DNA of 64,000 nucleotides from Paraburkholderia caffeinitolerans (GTDB taxonomy: Bacteria; Pseudomonadota; Gammaproteobacteria; Burkholderiales; Burkholderiaceae), in the NCBI RefSeq assembly GCF_902859945.1, contig NZ_CADIKL010000009.1, forward strand, positions 62,001-126,000, read 5' to 3'. Below, piece by piece: positions 36,114-44,955 of the stretch. A model generated the notes under the pieces. The model did no database searches. It worked only from the letters and a program-made list of their open reading frames with translations, and was not told where the DNA came from. The position numbers and the translations under genes were made by a program. Position 1 is the stretch's first letter; every line of letters starts with the position of its first letter.

Positions 36114-36254
36114 ACACTGGTTGCAGGGCTTGCAATTTCTAACCACCATACCGGTCCTTCAGACGCAACGCGTCGCCGTTTAGCCGACTCCCTGCACGGC
36201 TTTCCACGGTCTAGATTGGTTGTCTTCGCCGGCGCCTCTTTGCGCCGGCTGTTT
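36114..36254 (+). ncRNA. Candidate small RNA or attenuated leader
   Basis: The segment begins at the RNA start predicted from the TTGACC/TAGAAT promoter. It ends at a hairpin gccggcgc (36228-36235) / gcgccggc (36242-36249) followed by tgttt. No good ORF is inside. It could be a free sRNA of about 140 bases or a 5' leader with conditional termination ahead of the lytic transglycosylase gene. The rest of 36255-36445 shows no gene. Confidence 0.35.
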
Positions 36255-36445
36255 GCGTGAGAACTCCCCATGCGCGCCCAAGGCGCGCCCAGTAGTCAGG
36301 AAGGGGTTCCACTTACGGCGTTCCTGCCGTTTTCCCGACACCGTTGCCGCACCAGCCAGGGCGCACGGTGTCTTGATCCTGCGATTGGCATTTGGCCTCC
36401 CGTCAGCTTCGGTCGCCGGATCATGCAACATGGGAGATCCGTTAG

Positions 36446-37651
36446 ATGAATACCTGGTTATCGTGGTGGCGCGCCGACGAGCGTTTCGCTTCGGGGCTGC
36501 GTGCGCTACTGCGACGTGGCACGCGTTTGAGCCACCATTTGTTCAGCATTGTGGGCGGCTGCGCCGTCCTGGTTGCGCTCGCTATCTGGTTGCTGCCTTC
36601 GTGGCGCGGCACGGTGGCCGCGCGCATGATGCCCTTTGTTTCTGCTGCCGTGCAGGCGGGTCCCGCGCGTCTGTTGCAGGGCAATCCGCTGCCTGCGGTC
36701 ATGCCTCCGCCCAGCCTGATGGCGAACGAAGACAGCAAGGCCGGCGTTGCGGCGTTTCTGCCTGATGCCGGTGCACCTGCTGCAAACGTAACGCCTGCCG
36801 GTTCCAGCGGCGTGGTGGATCGCGTCGCGACCAGCGTCTCCAAAGGCGGCATGGCCACGCTCGACGCGGTCACGCTCAATGGTCTCGATCCACGTTCGCT
36901 GCCGAGCGTCGGCACGATGGCCCGCATGATCCCGTCGCAGCGCATCACGCCCGATGCCCGCGACGACCGCGTGCTGGTTTCGGTGCGCGAACAGGCGATG
37001 GTTGCGACCTATATCGCGCGCCGCTATCGCGTGGCGCAGGAGCCGGTCGGCGAACTCGTGAAGGCTGCGTTCGACACCGGCCGTGAAGTGGGGCTCGATC
37101 CGTTGCTGCTGCTCGCGGTCATGGCAATCGAGTCGGGCTTCAACCCGTACGCCGAGAGCGGCGTGGGCGCGCAAGGTCTCATGCAGGTCATGTCGAAGGT
37201 CCACTCGGACAAGTTCCGGTACTTCGGCGGCCAGAGCGCGGCGCTCGATCCGCTCGCGAACATCAAGGTCGGCGCGCTGGTCCTGAAGGATTGCATCGCG
37301 CGCGGCGGCTCGCTGCCGGGCGGTCTGCGCCTGTACGTGGGCTCGACTTCGCCTGACGACGGCGGCTACGGCGCCAAGGTCATGGCCGAGCGCGGGCGTC
37401 TGCGCGACGTGGCTCGCGGCCGCAACGTGCCGATCAACGCGCCTCAGGCGCCTGTGACGACCACGGCCAGCACGTCGGTGCAGAAAGTGGCGAGCACCAG
37501 CGGCGAGAAGCGTGTGCACGTGACGCTCGACAACGCGCATGCCTTGGTGGAGAAGCCTTCGGCCGAGAAGACGGCACCCGATCAGGACGACGCCAACAAC
37601 GGCGCGAACACGGCGGTCCAGAAGCACAGCCCATCCGAATTCGGCGCGTAA
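36446..37651 (+). CDS. Membrane-anchored lytic transglycosylase (SLT domain)
   Basis: Cleaves the glycan strands of peptidoglycan in the periplasm. The 401 residues have an N-terminal membrane anchor (FSIVGGCAVLVALAIWLLPS, about residues 32-51), a variable Ala/Pro-rich region, and an SLT domain at about residues 210-310. The catalytic Glu is in LLLAVMAIESGFNPYAESGV, followed by GAQGLMQVM. The last 80 residues are Ala/Thr/Lys-rich and look disordered. The ribosome site is a weak GGGAGAT. It stands alone between a long leader and a strong terminator. Confidence 0.9.
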   Translation: MNTWLSWWRADERFASGLRALLRRGTRLSHHLFSIVGGCAVLVALAIWLLPSWRGTVAARMMPFVSAAVQAGPARLLQGNPLPAVMPPPSLMANEDSKAGVAAFLPDAGAPAANVTPAGSSGVVDRVATSVSKGGMATLDAVTLNGLDPRSLPSVGTMARMIPSQRITPDARDDRVLVSVREQAMVATYIARRYRVAQEPVGELVKAAFDTGREVGLDPLLLLAVMAIESGFNPYAESGVGAQGLMQVMSKVHSDKFRYFGGQSAALDPLANIKVGALVLKDCIARGGSLPGGLRLYVGSTSPDDGGYGAKVMAERGRLRDVARGRNVPINAPQAPVTTTASTSVQKVASTSGEKRVHVTLDNAHALVEKPSAEKTAPDQDDANNGANTAVQKHSPSEFGA

Positions 37652-37698
37652 GACATTGCGGTTCAGACTCCGGCCAGTACGACCAGCCGGAGAATACG

Positions 37699-37726
37699 AA
37701 AAAGGCACCCGAGGGTGCCTTTTTTC
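37699..37726. terminator. Bidirectional terminator between the lytic transglycosylase and aminotransferase genes
   Basis: The stem aaaaaggcaccc / gggtgccttttt has a 3-base loop, with A's and T's on its flanks. It serves both converging genes. Confidence 0.9.
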
Positions 37727-37765
37727 ATGTGTGCCAGCCTGGCGGCAGCAACGGGACCGCTGGGA

Positions 37766-38959
37766 TCAGCGATTGAACAAGGTTCGCAGCCGTCCGACCG
37801 CTTCTTCGAGCCGTTCGTAAGCCGTGGCATACGAAAGCCGCACGTATTTGCGCGGCGCGGCCACGCCGAAGTCCATGCCCGGAACCATCACCGTGCCTGC
37901 ATCGTGCAGCATGGCGCGCGTGAGCGCGTCGCTGTCGCCGGCCGTCGGGTGATTGACGTTCGTGCAGTCCGCGTAGACGTAGAACGCGCCGTCGGGCATC
38001 ACCGGCACCGTGAAGCCGAGCGACTCGAGCGCGGGCGCGATAAAGTCGCGGCGGCGCTTGAACTCCAGCCGGCGTGCTTCGTAGATGCCCAACGTCTGCG
38101 GCTCGAAACACGCGAGCGCGGCATGTTGCGCGAGCGTCGACGCGCAGATGAACAGGTTCTGCGCGAGCTTTTCGAAAGCGCCGACCAGCGCCGGCGGCAC
38201 CACGAGCCAGCCCAGCCGCCAACCGGTCATGTTGAAGTACTTCGAGAAGCTGTTGACGGTCACCACGTCGTCGCCGAAGGAGAGGGCGGAGACCGGATGC
38301 GCGTCGTAGCTCAAGCCTTGATAGATCTCGTCGACGATCGTGAAGCCGCCGCGTGCGCGCACGGCCTTCACGATGCGCCCAAGCTCGTCGGGCTCGATCG
38401 ACGTGCCGGTGGGGTTCGACGGCGAGGCGAGCAGCACGCCGCGCGTGCGTTCCGTCCACAGGCGTTCGACGTCGCTGGCGGTAAGCTGGAAGCGCGCCTC
38501 GGGGCCGCTCGGCACTAGCACCGGCTTGCCTTCCGCAGCGGCCACGAAGTGCCGGTTGCACGGATAGCAGGGGTCGGGCATGAGCACTTCGTCGTCGCGG
38601 TCGACCAGCGCCGTGCAGGCGAGCAGCAGTGCGGCCGAGGCGCCGGCCGTCACGACGATGCGCGCCGGATCGACCTTCAGGCCGTAGGCGTGCTCGTAAT
38701 GCGCGGCGATTGCCTCGCGCAGCGTGTGGAGGCCGAGCGCGCTCGTGTATTGCGTGACGCCACGGCGCAGCGCCGCGGCGGCGGCCTCGACGACGGGTTC
38801 GGGCGCCGTGAAGTCCGGCTCGCCGATGCCCATGTGGATGATGTCGCGTCCGGCGCGTTCGAGCTTCGCGGCCTCTTTCGCCAGTTCCATGACGTAGAAG
38901 GGCTGGATCTCGTCGACGCGCGCGGCAAGCCGCAGCAGCGGTTCGGCAACGGTGTTCAT
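37766..38959 (-). CDS. Class I/II pyridoxal-phosphate aminotransferase
   Basis: PLP enzyme of aminotransferase fold type I, 397 residues. Recognisable parts are GIGEPDFTAPEPVVEAA, YTSALGLHTLREAIAAHY, SPSNPTGTSIEPDEL, the IVDEIYQGLSYD motif, and the PLP lysine in VNSFSKYFNMTGWRLGWLV. This is the aspartate/alanine/N-succinyldiaminopimelate type group, but the true amino donor cannot be assigned by eye. It is the last gene before a terminator and lies about 95 bases downstream of nusB on the same strand, so it may be read from the rib-nusB operon. Confidence 0.9.
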   Translation of the reverse strand: MNTVAEPLLRLAARVDEIQPFYVMELAKEAAKLERAGRDIIHMGIGEPDFTAPEPVVEAAAAALRRGVTQYTSALGLHTLREAIAAHYEHAYGLKVDPARIVVTAGASAALLLACTALVDRDDEVLMPDPCYPCNRHFVAAAEGKPVLVPSGPEARFQLTASDVERLWTERTRGVLLASPSNPTGTSIEPDELGRIVKAVRARGGFTIVDEIYQGLSYDAHPVSALSFGDDVVTVNSFSKYFNMTGWRLGWLVVPPALVGAFEKLAQNLFICASTLAQHAALACFEPQTLGIYEARRLEFKRRRDFIAPALESLGFTVPVMPDGAFYVYADCTNVNHPTAGDSDALTRAMLHDAGTVMVPGMDFGVAAPRKYVRLSYATAYERLEEAVGRLRTLFNR

Positions 38960-39054
38960 GCGGGTGTTTCCTTGCGGGCGATGCGGCGCGCGAGAAGCCG
39001 GGGGCTCAATGCCCCGGCCCCGCGCGCTTCATGCCGTTACAACCAATACCGCCG

Positions 39055-39489
39055 TTACGACCGGCGGGCGGCTTGGGCTTCGGTGGCGCGTAGTTGCGCC
39101 GCGAGCTTGTCGAGCACGCCGTTCACGTACTTGTAGCCGTCCGAGCCGCCGAAAGTTTTCGTGAGCTCGACCGCCTCGTTGATGACGACGCGATACGGAA
39201 TGTCGACGTGATGCTTGAACTCGTAGGTCGCCACGAGCAGCACCGCGCGTTCGACGGGCGAGAGCTGCTCGATCGGGCGGTCCAGGCACGGCACGATGGC
39301 GGCGGAGAGTTCCTCCGATTCGCGGATCACGCCGTGCAGGAGCGCGTCCAGATGCTCGTGGTCGGCCTTGTCGTAGCCCTGCGAACCGCGCAGTTGCGCG
39401 TCGATCTCGCCGGCGGGCACACCCGACAGCAGCCACTGATACAAGCCCTGCGTGGCCAGTTCGCGGGAGCGGCGGCGCGCACTCTTCAT
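39055..39489 (-). CDS. nusB: Transcription antitermination factor NusB
   Basis: RNA-binding subunit of the boxA antitermination complex, pairing with NusE/S10 to support rRNA transcription. The 144 residues begin with the Arg-rich [20 protein letters not shown] and contain [20 protein letters not shown] followed by [20 protein letters not shown] and [20 protein letters not shown], which are diagnostic. The ATG overlaps the ribH stop by four bases, so the two are translationally coupled. The ribH-nusB pairing is common in bacteria. Confidence 0.97.
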   Translation of the reverse strand: MKSARRRSRELATQGLYQWLLSGVPAGEIDAQLRGSQGYDKADHEHLDALLHGVIRESEELSAAIVPCLDRPIEQLSPVERAVLLVATYEFKHHVDIPYRVVINEAVELTKTFGGSDGYKYVNGVLDKLAAQLRATEAQAARRS

Positions 39490-39998
39490 TGCTGTTCCTC
39501 TTCGTCTTCCTCGTCTTCGTCGTCGTCGCCACCGTCGAGCTGTTCCAGCGCGACCGTGAGGTTCGCCATTTCGACAGCGACGCGCGCGGCGTCACGACCC
39601 TTCTCGGTCATGCGTGCGATGGCCTGCTCGTCGTTCTCGGTCGTGAGGACGGCGTTCGCGACCGGCACGCCGAAGTCGAGCGCGATGCGCGAGATGCCCG
39701 CGCCGCTTTCGTTCGAAACGAGTTCGAAGTGGTACGTCTCGCCGCGCACGACCGCGCCGAGCGCGATCAGGGCGTCGAACTGGCCGCTTTCGGCGAGCTT
39801 TTGCAGTGCGAGCGGAATTTCCAGCGCGCCCGGCACGGTGACGAGCAGCACGTCTTCGCCCGTGACGCCGAGGCGTTCGAGTTCTTCGATGCAGGCGTCG
39901 ACGAGGCCGTTGCAGACGGGTTCGTTAAAGCGCGATTGGACGATGCCGATGCGCAGTCCGTCGCCGTCGAGATTCGGTTGGTATTGTCCGATTTCCAT
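39486..39998 (-). CDS. ribH: 6,7-dimethyl-8-ribityllumazine synthase
   Basis: Condenses 5-amino-6-ribitylaminouracil with dihydroxybutanone phosphate, the penultimate step of riboflavin synthesis. The 170 residues contain [55 protein letters not shown] (with catalytic-region His) and [17 protein letters not shown]. The last 15 residues are almost entirely Asp/Glu, an acidic tail beyond the enzyme core. It follows ribB by 54 bases and overlaps nusB. Confidence 0.97.
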   Translation of the reverse strand: MEIGQYQPNLDGDGLRIGIVQSRFNEPVCNGLVDACIEELERLGVTGEDVLLVTVPGALEIPLALQKLAESGQFDALIALGAVVRGETYHFELVSNESGAGISRIALDFGVPVANAVLTTENDEQAIARMTEKGRDAARVAVEMANLTVALEQLDGGDDDEDEEDEEEQQ

Positions 39999-40052
39999 GT
40001 GGTATCCGTAGGTTCGGTTGAGCGTGGTGACGCGTGAAGTGGGGCCTGCGGC

Positions 40053-41210
40053 TTAATGTGCCGGGCGGTCGGCTTCCGGCGGGCAGGGCGCTTCGGCTTC
40101 GCTGCCCGGCATCGGCACGAAGCCGGTGACTTCGAGGCCGTAGCCCGACATGCTGCCGAGGCGGCGCGGCTTGGAGAGCACCTGCATGCGGCCCACGCCG
40201 AGTTCGCGCAGGATCTGCGCGCCGATGCCGTAGGTCTTGAAGTCCACGGGCCGGCGCGCGAGCGCCTCTGCGCGCTCCTTCTGGTCGAACGCCTTGAAGA
40301 CGTCGATCAGATGTTCCTTGGTGTCGCCACAGTTGAGCATGACGATCACGCCGAGATCGCGCTCGGCGATTTCGCGCATGGCGGCGTCGAGCGTCCACGA
40401 GTGCGTGGAGGAGCCCGTTTCCAGCAGGTCCAGCACCGAGAGCGGCTCGTGCACGCGCACTGGCGTGTCCTCTTCGGGCTTGGGCGTGCCGCGTACGAGA
40501 GCGATGTGCGGCGTGCGGGTGGGCTGGTCGACGTACATGATCGCGCGGAACGTGCCGTGGGCGGTGTGCATGGTGCGTTCGGCCACGCGCTCGACGATCG
40601 ACTCGGTGCGGCTGCGATAGTGGATCAGGTCGGCGATGGTGCCGATCTTGATGTTGTGCTCCTTGGCGAACTCGATGAGATCGGGCAGGCGCGCCATCGT
40701 GCCGTCGTCCTTGATGATCTCGCAGATCACCGCCGCCGGCGTGAGGCCAGCAAGCGCGGTGAAGTCGCAACCGGCCTCGGTGTGGCCCGCGCGAACGAGC
40801 ACGCCGCCGGGCTGCGCCATGATCGGGAACACGTGGCCCGGCTGCACGATGTGCTCGGCGCGCGCATCGTGCGCCACGGCCGTCTGGATCGTGCGCGCGC
40901 GGTCGGCGGCGGAGATGCCGGTGGTGACGCCTTCGGCCGCCTCGATGCTGACCGTGAACGCCGTGCCGTACTGCGTGCCGTTGCGGTAAGTCATGAGCGG
41001 CAGGTTGAGCAGCTTGCAGCGCTCCTGTGTGAGCGTGAGGCAGACCAGGCCGCGGCCGTACTTCGCCATGAAGTTGATGGCTTCGGGCGTAACGAACTCC
41101 GCTGCGATGACGAGGTCGCCCTCGTTTTCCCGGTCTTCTTCGTCGACGAGGATCACCATCTTGCCGGCTTTGAGCTCGGCGATGATTTCAAGGGTGGAGG
41201 CGAGCGTCAT
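40053..41210 (-). CDS. ribB: 3,4-dihydroxy-2-butanone-4-phosphate synthase with degenerate GTP cyclohydrolase II-like domain
   Basis: Makes the four-carbon unit of riboflavin from ribulose 5-phosphate. The N-terminal domain (about residues 1-205) is intact: MVILVDEEDRENEGDLVIAA, NFMAKYGRGLVCL, TAFTVSIEA and GHTEAGCDFTALAG. The C-terminal domain has the outline of GTP cyclohydrolase II (TYGIGAQILRELGVGRMQVL and a final GYGLEVTGFVPM). It lacks the zinc-binding GECLTGDxxxSxRCDC motif. Cyclohydrolase activity is therefore unlikely, and a separate RibA is expected elsewhere. It heads ribB-ribH-nusB. I saw no FMN riboswitch in the 236 bases upstream. Confidence 0.94.
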   Translation of the reverse strand: MTLASTLEIIAELKAGKMVILVDEEDRENEGDLVIAAEFVTPEAINFMAKYGRGLVCLTLTQERCKLLNLPLMTYRNGTQYGTAFTVSIEAAEGVTTGISAADRARTIQTAVAHDARAEHIVQPGHVFPIMAQPGGVLVRAGHTEAGCDFTALAGLTPAAVICEIIKDDGTMARLPDLIEFAKEHNIKIGTIADLIHYRSRTESIVERVAERTMHTAHGTFRAIMYVDQPTRTPHIALVRGTPKPEEDTPVRVHEPLSVLDLLETGSSTHSWTLDAAMREIAERDLGVIVMLNCGDTKEHLIDVFKAFDQKERAEALARRPVDFKTYGIGAQILRELGVGRMQVLSKPRRLGSMSGYGLEVTGFVPMPGSEAEAPCPPEADRPAH

Positions 41211-41447
41211 GGTGGGATTTTGGCTGGAAAGCGCACATTTTACGCCACGCGGGCGGGCGCGTCGCTCAGAACGGAGGGTGGGCGGAGAGTTTTGGGGCTG
41301 GCGCGCACCTGGGCGGGCTCGCCGGCGCCGGACGTGCGCCTGGCCGGGCGCGGGTCGAGTGCACGCGAGGGTTGGCCGAACGGCCAGCAGGCCTCTGAGT
41401 GGCGCTTTCGCGACAATGTCGATTTTCAGACGCTGTTCCGTCGCTGT

Positions 41448-43277
41448 TCAGCGCAGCACGACATCGTCGGCGAGTCCCTTCGTGAGCTCCAGCGCCTGGC
41501 GCTCGAACAGGCGCCGGTACAGCCCGTTCTCGCGGCGCACGAGTTCATCGTGTGTGCCTTCCTCCGCAACACGCCCGCGCTCGAGCACCAGCAGGCGGTC
41601 GAGCGCGCGCACGGTCGAAAGCCGGTGCGCGACCACGACCGTCGTGCGCCCCTCCATCAGCCGCTCCATCGCCTGCTGGATCAGCACTTCGCTTTCGCTG
41701 TCGAGGCTGGAGGTCGCTTCGTCGAAGATCAGAATCGGTGCGTTTGCAAGGAACGCGCGCGCGATCGCCACGCGCTGGCGCTCGCCACCCGAGAGCTTCA
41801 CGCCGCGCTCGCCCACGAGCGTTTCGTAGCCGCGCGGCAGCGCCATGATGAAGTCGTGCGCGCTCGCGAGCTTCGCCGCCCGCACGACCTCGTCGTGAGT
41901 CGCGCCGGGCCGCGCATAGGCAATGTTCTCGGCAAGCGAGCGGTGGAACAGCACCGGCTCCTGCTGCACGATGGCGATTTGCGAGCGCAGCGACGCCTGC
42001 TGCACCTGCGCGAGGTCCTGGTCGTCGATCGTGATACGGCCGTCTGAAACGTCGTAGAGGCGCTGGATCAGCTTGATGAGCGTGGTTTTGCCGGAGCCCG
42101 AATGGCCGACCAGACCCACGCGCTCGCCCGGCGCGATGCGCAGCGAAAGATTCGCGTAGAGCGGCCGCTCGTGCGCGCCGTAGCGGAACGTCATGTTCTC
42201 GAAGCGGATGTCACCCCGATCGATCACGATCGGCGGCGCGCCCGTTTCATCTTCGATGCCGAGCGGCTGGGCTTCGAGCATCACCAGCTCTTCCATGTCG
42301 TTGACCGAGCGTTGCAGGTTGCGCACGTGCATGCCCACGTCGCGCAGATAACCCTTGAGGAGGAAAAACAGCGTGAGCGCGAAGGTGATGTCGCCCACGC
42401 TCGCGAGCCCGCGGGCCCACAGCAGGAGCGCCGCGCCGAGTATGGCCGCCTGCATGGCCACCAGCAGCGCGCCCTGCACGCCGCCGTTGAAGGTGCCGCG
42501 CCGCCAGGTGCGGCGCGTGCGGCTGTCCCATTTGTCGATCACGCGCGCGAGCCGCGCCTCTTCGCGCGTTTCCGCGCCGAAGGCCTTGACGACGGCGTTG
42601 CACGAGACGGCGTCGGCGAGCGCGCCGCCCATTTTCGTGTCCCACTGGTTCGCGAGGCGCGCGGACGGCGCGACGTAGAACAGCGACAGCGACACGGTGA
42701 TGGCGAGATAAAGCGCCGAGCCGATCCCGACCACGAGTCCCATGACGTGCCACTGCAGCGCGAGCAGGGCGGTCGAGCCCACCAGCATCACGAGCGACGG
42801 AAACAGCGCGACGAGCAGCGTGTCGTTGAGCAGATCGAGCGCCCACATGCCGCGCGTGATCTTGCGCACGGTCGAGCCGGCGAAGCTGTTTGCGTGCCAG
42901 TCGGTGGAGAAGCGCTGCACGCGGTGAAACGCGTGTGTGGCGATCTCGCTCATCATCCTGAGCGTGAGCACGATGATGTTCTGGAACGCGGCCTGGCGCA
43001 TCAGCGTGCCGGCGAGCCCGAGCGCCGTCAGCGCCCAGAACGCCGTGACGGCGGCATGCCAGGCGGCGGCATTGCCGCTCGAGGCGTCGTGCGCGAGCGC
43101 GTCGACGAGCTGGCCCGCGTAGTGCGGCGTGAGCACGTCGGCGAGCGCGCCCAGCAGCGCGGCAAGGGCCACCGCGCCTACGCGGCGCGGCTGGCGCGAC
43201 CACTGCCGGAACGTGAAGCCGAGAACGTTGCGGAACGTTTGTCCGCCGGAAACGGATTGTTTGTCTTGGTCTGCCAT
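41448..43277 (-). CDS. ABC exporter, fused permease and ATPase (MsbA-like)
   Basis: Half-transporter of 609 residues that should work as a homodimer in the inner membrane, exporting a lipid, peptide or drug. The transmembrane domain (about residues 30-330) has six hydrophobic segments. The ATPase domain has Walker A (GLVGHSGSGKTTLIK), a Q-loop (IAIVQQEPVLFHRS), signature LSGGERQRVAIARAF, Walker B (ILIFDEATSSLDSES) and the switch His (VVVAHRLST). No cysteine-peptidase domain is present at the N terminus. Upstream on the same strand lie a possible 27-codon ORF and an acyltransferase. The substrate is unknown. Confidence 0.92.
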   Translation of the reverse strand: MADQDKQSVSGGQTFRNVLGFTFRQWSRQPRRVGAVALAALLGALADVLTPHYAGQLVDALAHDASSGNAAAWHAAVTAFWALTALGLAGTLMRQAAFQNIIVLTLRMMSEIATHAFHRVQRFSTDWHANSFAGSTVRKITRGMWALDLLNDTLLVALFPSLVMLVGSTALLALQWHVMGLVVGIGSALYLAITVSLSLFYVAPSARLANQWDTKMGGALADAVSCNAVVKAFGAETREEARLARVIDKWDSRTRRTWRRGTFNGGVQGALLVAMQAAILGAALLLWARGLASVGDITFALTLFFLLKGYLRDVGMHVRNLQRSVNDMEELVMLEAQPLGIEDETGAPPIVIDRGDIRFENMTFRYGAHERPLYANLSLRIAPGERVGLVGHSGSGKTTLIKLIQRLYDVSDGRITIDDQDLAQVQQASLRSQIAIVQQEPVLFHRSLAENIAYARPGATHDEVVRAAKLASAHDFIMALPRGYETLVGERGVKLSGGERQRVAIARAFLANAPILIFDEATSSLDSESEVLIQQAMERLMEGRTTVVVAHRLSTVRALDRLLVLERGRVAEEGTHDELVRRENGLYRRLFERQALELTKGLADDVVLR

Positions 43278-43449
43278 GGACAGAGGCTTCGGGCGCGAGG
43301 CCTGAAGACTTTTCAGGAATGTGATGAACGGAAAACGGGGTTCGCGCGTTCAGGCACTTGATGCCGAACGTCAATCCTCGAAATCGCTGGAAAGCGGCGC
43401 GGCGGCTAGATCGCCGCCCATGACGCGCCGCGCGGTGCGGCGGACGCAG

Positions 43450-43533
43450 TCAGCGTGCCGGAAGCGGGGCGTGCGTGAAGTGTGGCATCACCCGAACCGG
43501 TGGCATGACGGCGGCCATCTCGATTACTGCCAT
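43450..43533 (-). CDS. Possible tiny peptide gene upstream of the ABC exporter
   Basis: A 27-codon ORF beginning MAVIEMAAVMPPVRVMPHFT and ending in LPAR. A perfect AAGGAGG lies five bases before the ATG, the best ribosome site in this neighbourhood. It sits 172 bases upstream of the ABC exporter on the same strand, which allows a leader peptide, a small secreted peptide or an unrelated small protein. There is no signal peptide or double-Gly leader. The opposite strand also has a hydrophobic ORF here (ATG at 43505), so coding on this strand is not certain. I do not recognise it. Confidence 0.35.
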   Translation of the reverse strand: MAVIEMAAVMPPVRVMPHFTHAPLPAR

Positions 43534-43612
43534 CTTTGCCTCCTTCATGGTGTTCGGGTGGGGAACGCGCGGCGCGTCAAAAGGCGAGCGCGAGAGAATA
43601 GGGCGGATTTTA

Positions 43613-44713
43613 TCAGTGATGCTGAAGTTGCGCTCGCGCCGTGTTAGGGGGAGCGGGAGCAAATCCAAGGCGGCGACCCAACACGGCCGTTGCCCAACGC
43701 CTGACTTTCTCGTCGTAAGCGTGCAATACCAGCGTCGCCAGTGCGCAGGATGCGACGACGCAGACGACTATCATCGCGAGCGGATGATTCCGGCTCATGG
43801 CGGACAGCACGGCGACATTCCTGACTATACGCAGCAGTGGATGATGTATTAGATACAGCGGATAGGAGATATTGCCAAGCCACGTCAACACGCCGTGCAA
43901 CGCTACGGGCTGCGAGTTGGCTGCGATGGCAACGATGACCGGGAAGACGAGGAGAGAGCACGCTGCCTGGTAGACCCAGGTGGGATGCATGTCAATCGAC
44001 AGTGTTGCGATCAGCATTGCAATTACCACGGCAGCAGGGATCGAAGGCAGTTTTTTATAGACCTGAAGTCGGCAGATCAAGGTGCCTGCCAGGAAGGGGT
44101 AGCAGACTCGCACGAAACCGGACACGAAGGCGTTCCAGTCGTTGAAGCCAACCGCGTCCAGGCCATTGTAGGTGTACGAGACTTGTACGAGCGCCAAAGC
44201 CGAGATGGCCAGAACGACGTAAAGAAACGCGAGACTGCGGCGCGGAAACATTGCGTAGACGATGTTGGCGAAGCATTCGAAGAACAGGGACCACATAGGA
44301 TTGCTTACTGGGTAAGCCTGCAGTCCGAAGAACAGCCCAGCCGGGATGAGCAGGAAGGCACTCGTCACCTCGACAAGAACGTCAAGGCCAAGGCCACCTC
44401 GATGCAGTGCGCCCATGACGAGCACGCCCGCTCCAAGCGTGGCGCCCAGGAAGATCATTGGACAGAGCCGAAGTGCGCGTTTGGCCACAAACTCGCCCAA
44501 TGACATGCCGGCATCGAGTCGGCTTCCGTAGACATAGGCAACGACGAATCCGCTCAGACAGAAGAAAAAATCGACCGCCAAAGCCGGGGCCTGAATAGCG
44601 GGATGTCCATCGGCGAGTAGCTGAATGGCATGAAGGCAGACCACCGCGATAGCGGCGATACCGCGTAGCCCATCCAGCACAATGAAATGTGGCTTGCTGT
44701 CCCCGTTGCGCAT
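43613..44713 (-). CDS. Acyltransferase family 3 membrane protein
   Basis: Integral-membrane O-acyltransferase of the OafA/NodX/ExoZ type, which decorates sugars or lipids of the cell envelope with acetyl or other acyl groups. The 366 residues have about ten hydrophobic segments. The family opening is LDGLRGIAAIAVVCLHA, followed by FFFCLSGFVVAYVYGSR with an Arg-rich KRALRLCP, and later MWSLFFECFANIVY. Base composition is visibly less GC-rich than in neighbouring genes, which suggests horizontal gain. It stands between riboflavin genes without other polysaccharide genes nearby, so its substrate is unknown. Confidence 0.88.
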   Translation of the reverse strand: MRNGDSKPHFIVLDGLRGIAAIAVVCLHAIQLLADGHPAIQAPALAVDFFFCLSGFVVAYVYGSRLDAGMSLGEFVAKRALRLCPMIFLGATLGAGVLVMGALHRGGLGLDVLVEVTSAFLLIPAGLFFGLQAYPVSNPMWSLFFECFANIVYAMFPRRSLAFLYVVLAISALALVQVSYTYNGLDAVGFNDWNAFVSGFVRVCYPFLAGTLICRLQVYKKLPSIPAAVVIAMLIATLSIDMHPTWVYQAACSLLVFPVIVAIAANSQPVALHGVLTWLGNISYPLYLIHHPLLRIVRNVAVLSAMSRNHPLAMIVVCVVASCALATLVLHAYDEKVRRWATAVLGRRLGFAPAPPNTARAQLQHH

Positions 44714-44911
44714 ATTCTTTATGCCCCCAATATTGCAGGATTAGGGCTCTATTTCATGCCTAAATGCGCGGAATCAGTGTTCTCCAGCGCACCCTGTGGA
44801 TCGCATAGTTGGACTGGAGTTGAGAAGCTGAGGCTGACCTGGAATCAGGGTCGGTTTGAGCTGAAAATTTCCGACACCGTTGAATGGGCCAAAAAGCCGG
44901 AATTTTGGAGG

Positions 44912-44955
44912 CCTGACGGTATAAGAACCGCGGAAAACAGCCGTATACCGTCAGG
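44912..44955. repeat. Inverted repeat in an AT-richer intergenic region
   Basis: cctgacggtata (44912-44923) and tataccgtcagg (44944-44955) are perfect 12-base arms separated by 20 bases. There is no T-run, so it is not an ordinary terminator. It could be an operator, or part of a decayed mobile element in the 307-base gap 44714-45020. No gene is seen in the gap. Confidence 0.6.

Noticed and set aside
41211..41447. Searched for an FMN riboswitch upstream of ribB (and likewise upstream of ribD)
   Set aside because: No sequence resembling the conserved RFN element core was found on the relevant strand.
40056..42047. Very long plus-strand ORF (663 codons) opposite ribB and the ABC exporter
   Set aside because: Antisense shadow. 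Two well-conserved genes occupy the other strand, and the translation is rich in Arg, His and Ala without motifs.
43505..43600. Plus-strand ORF with a hydrophobic N-terminal helix opposite the 27-codon ORF
   Set aside because: No convincing ribosome site, and its longer frame runs antisense into the acyltransferase gene. Kept only as an alternative reading.
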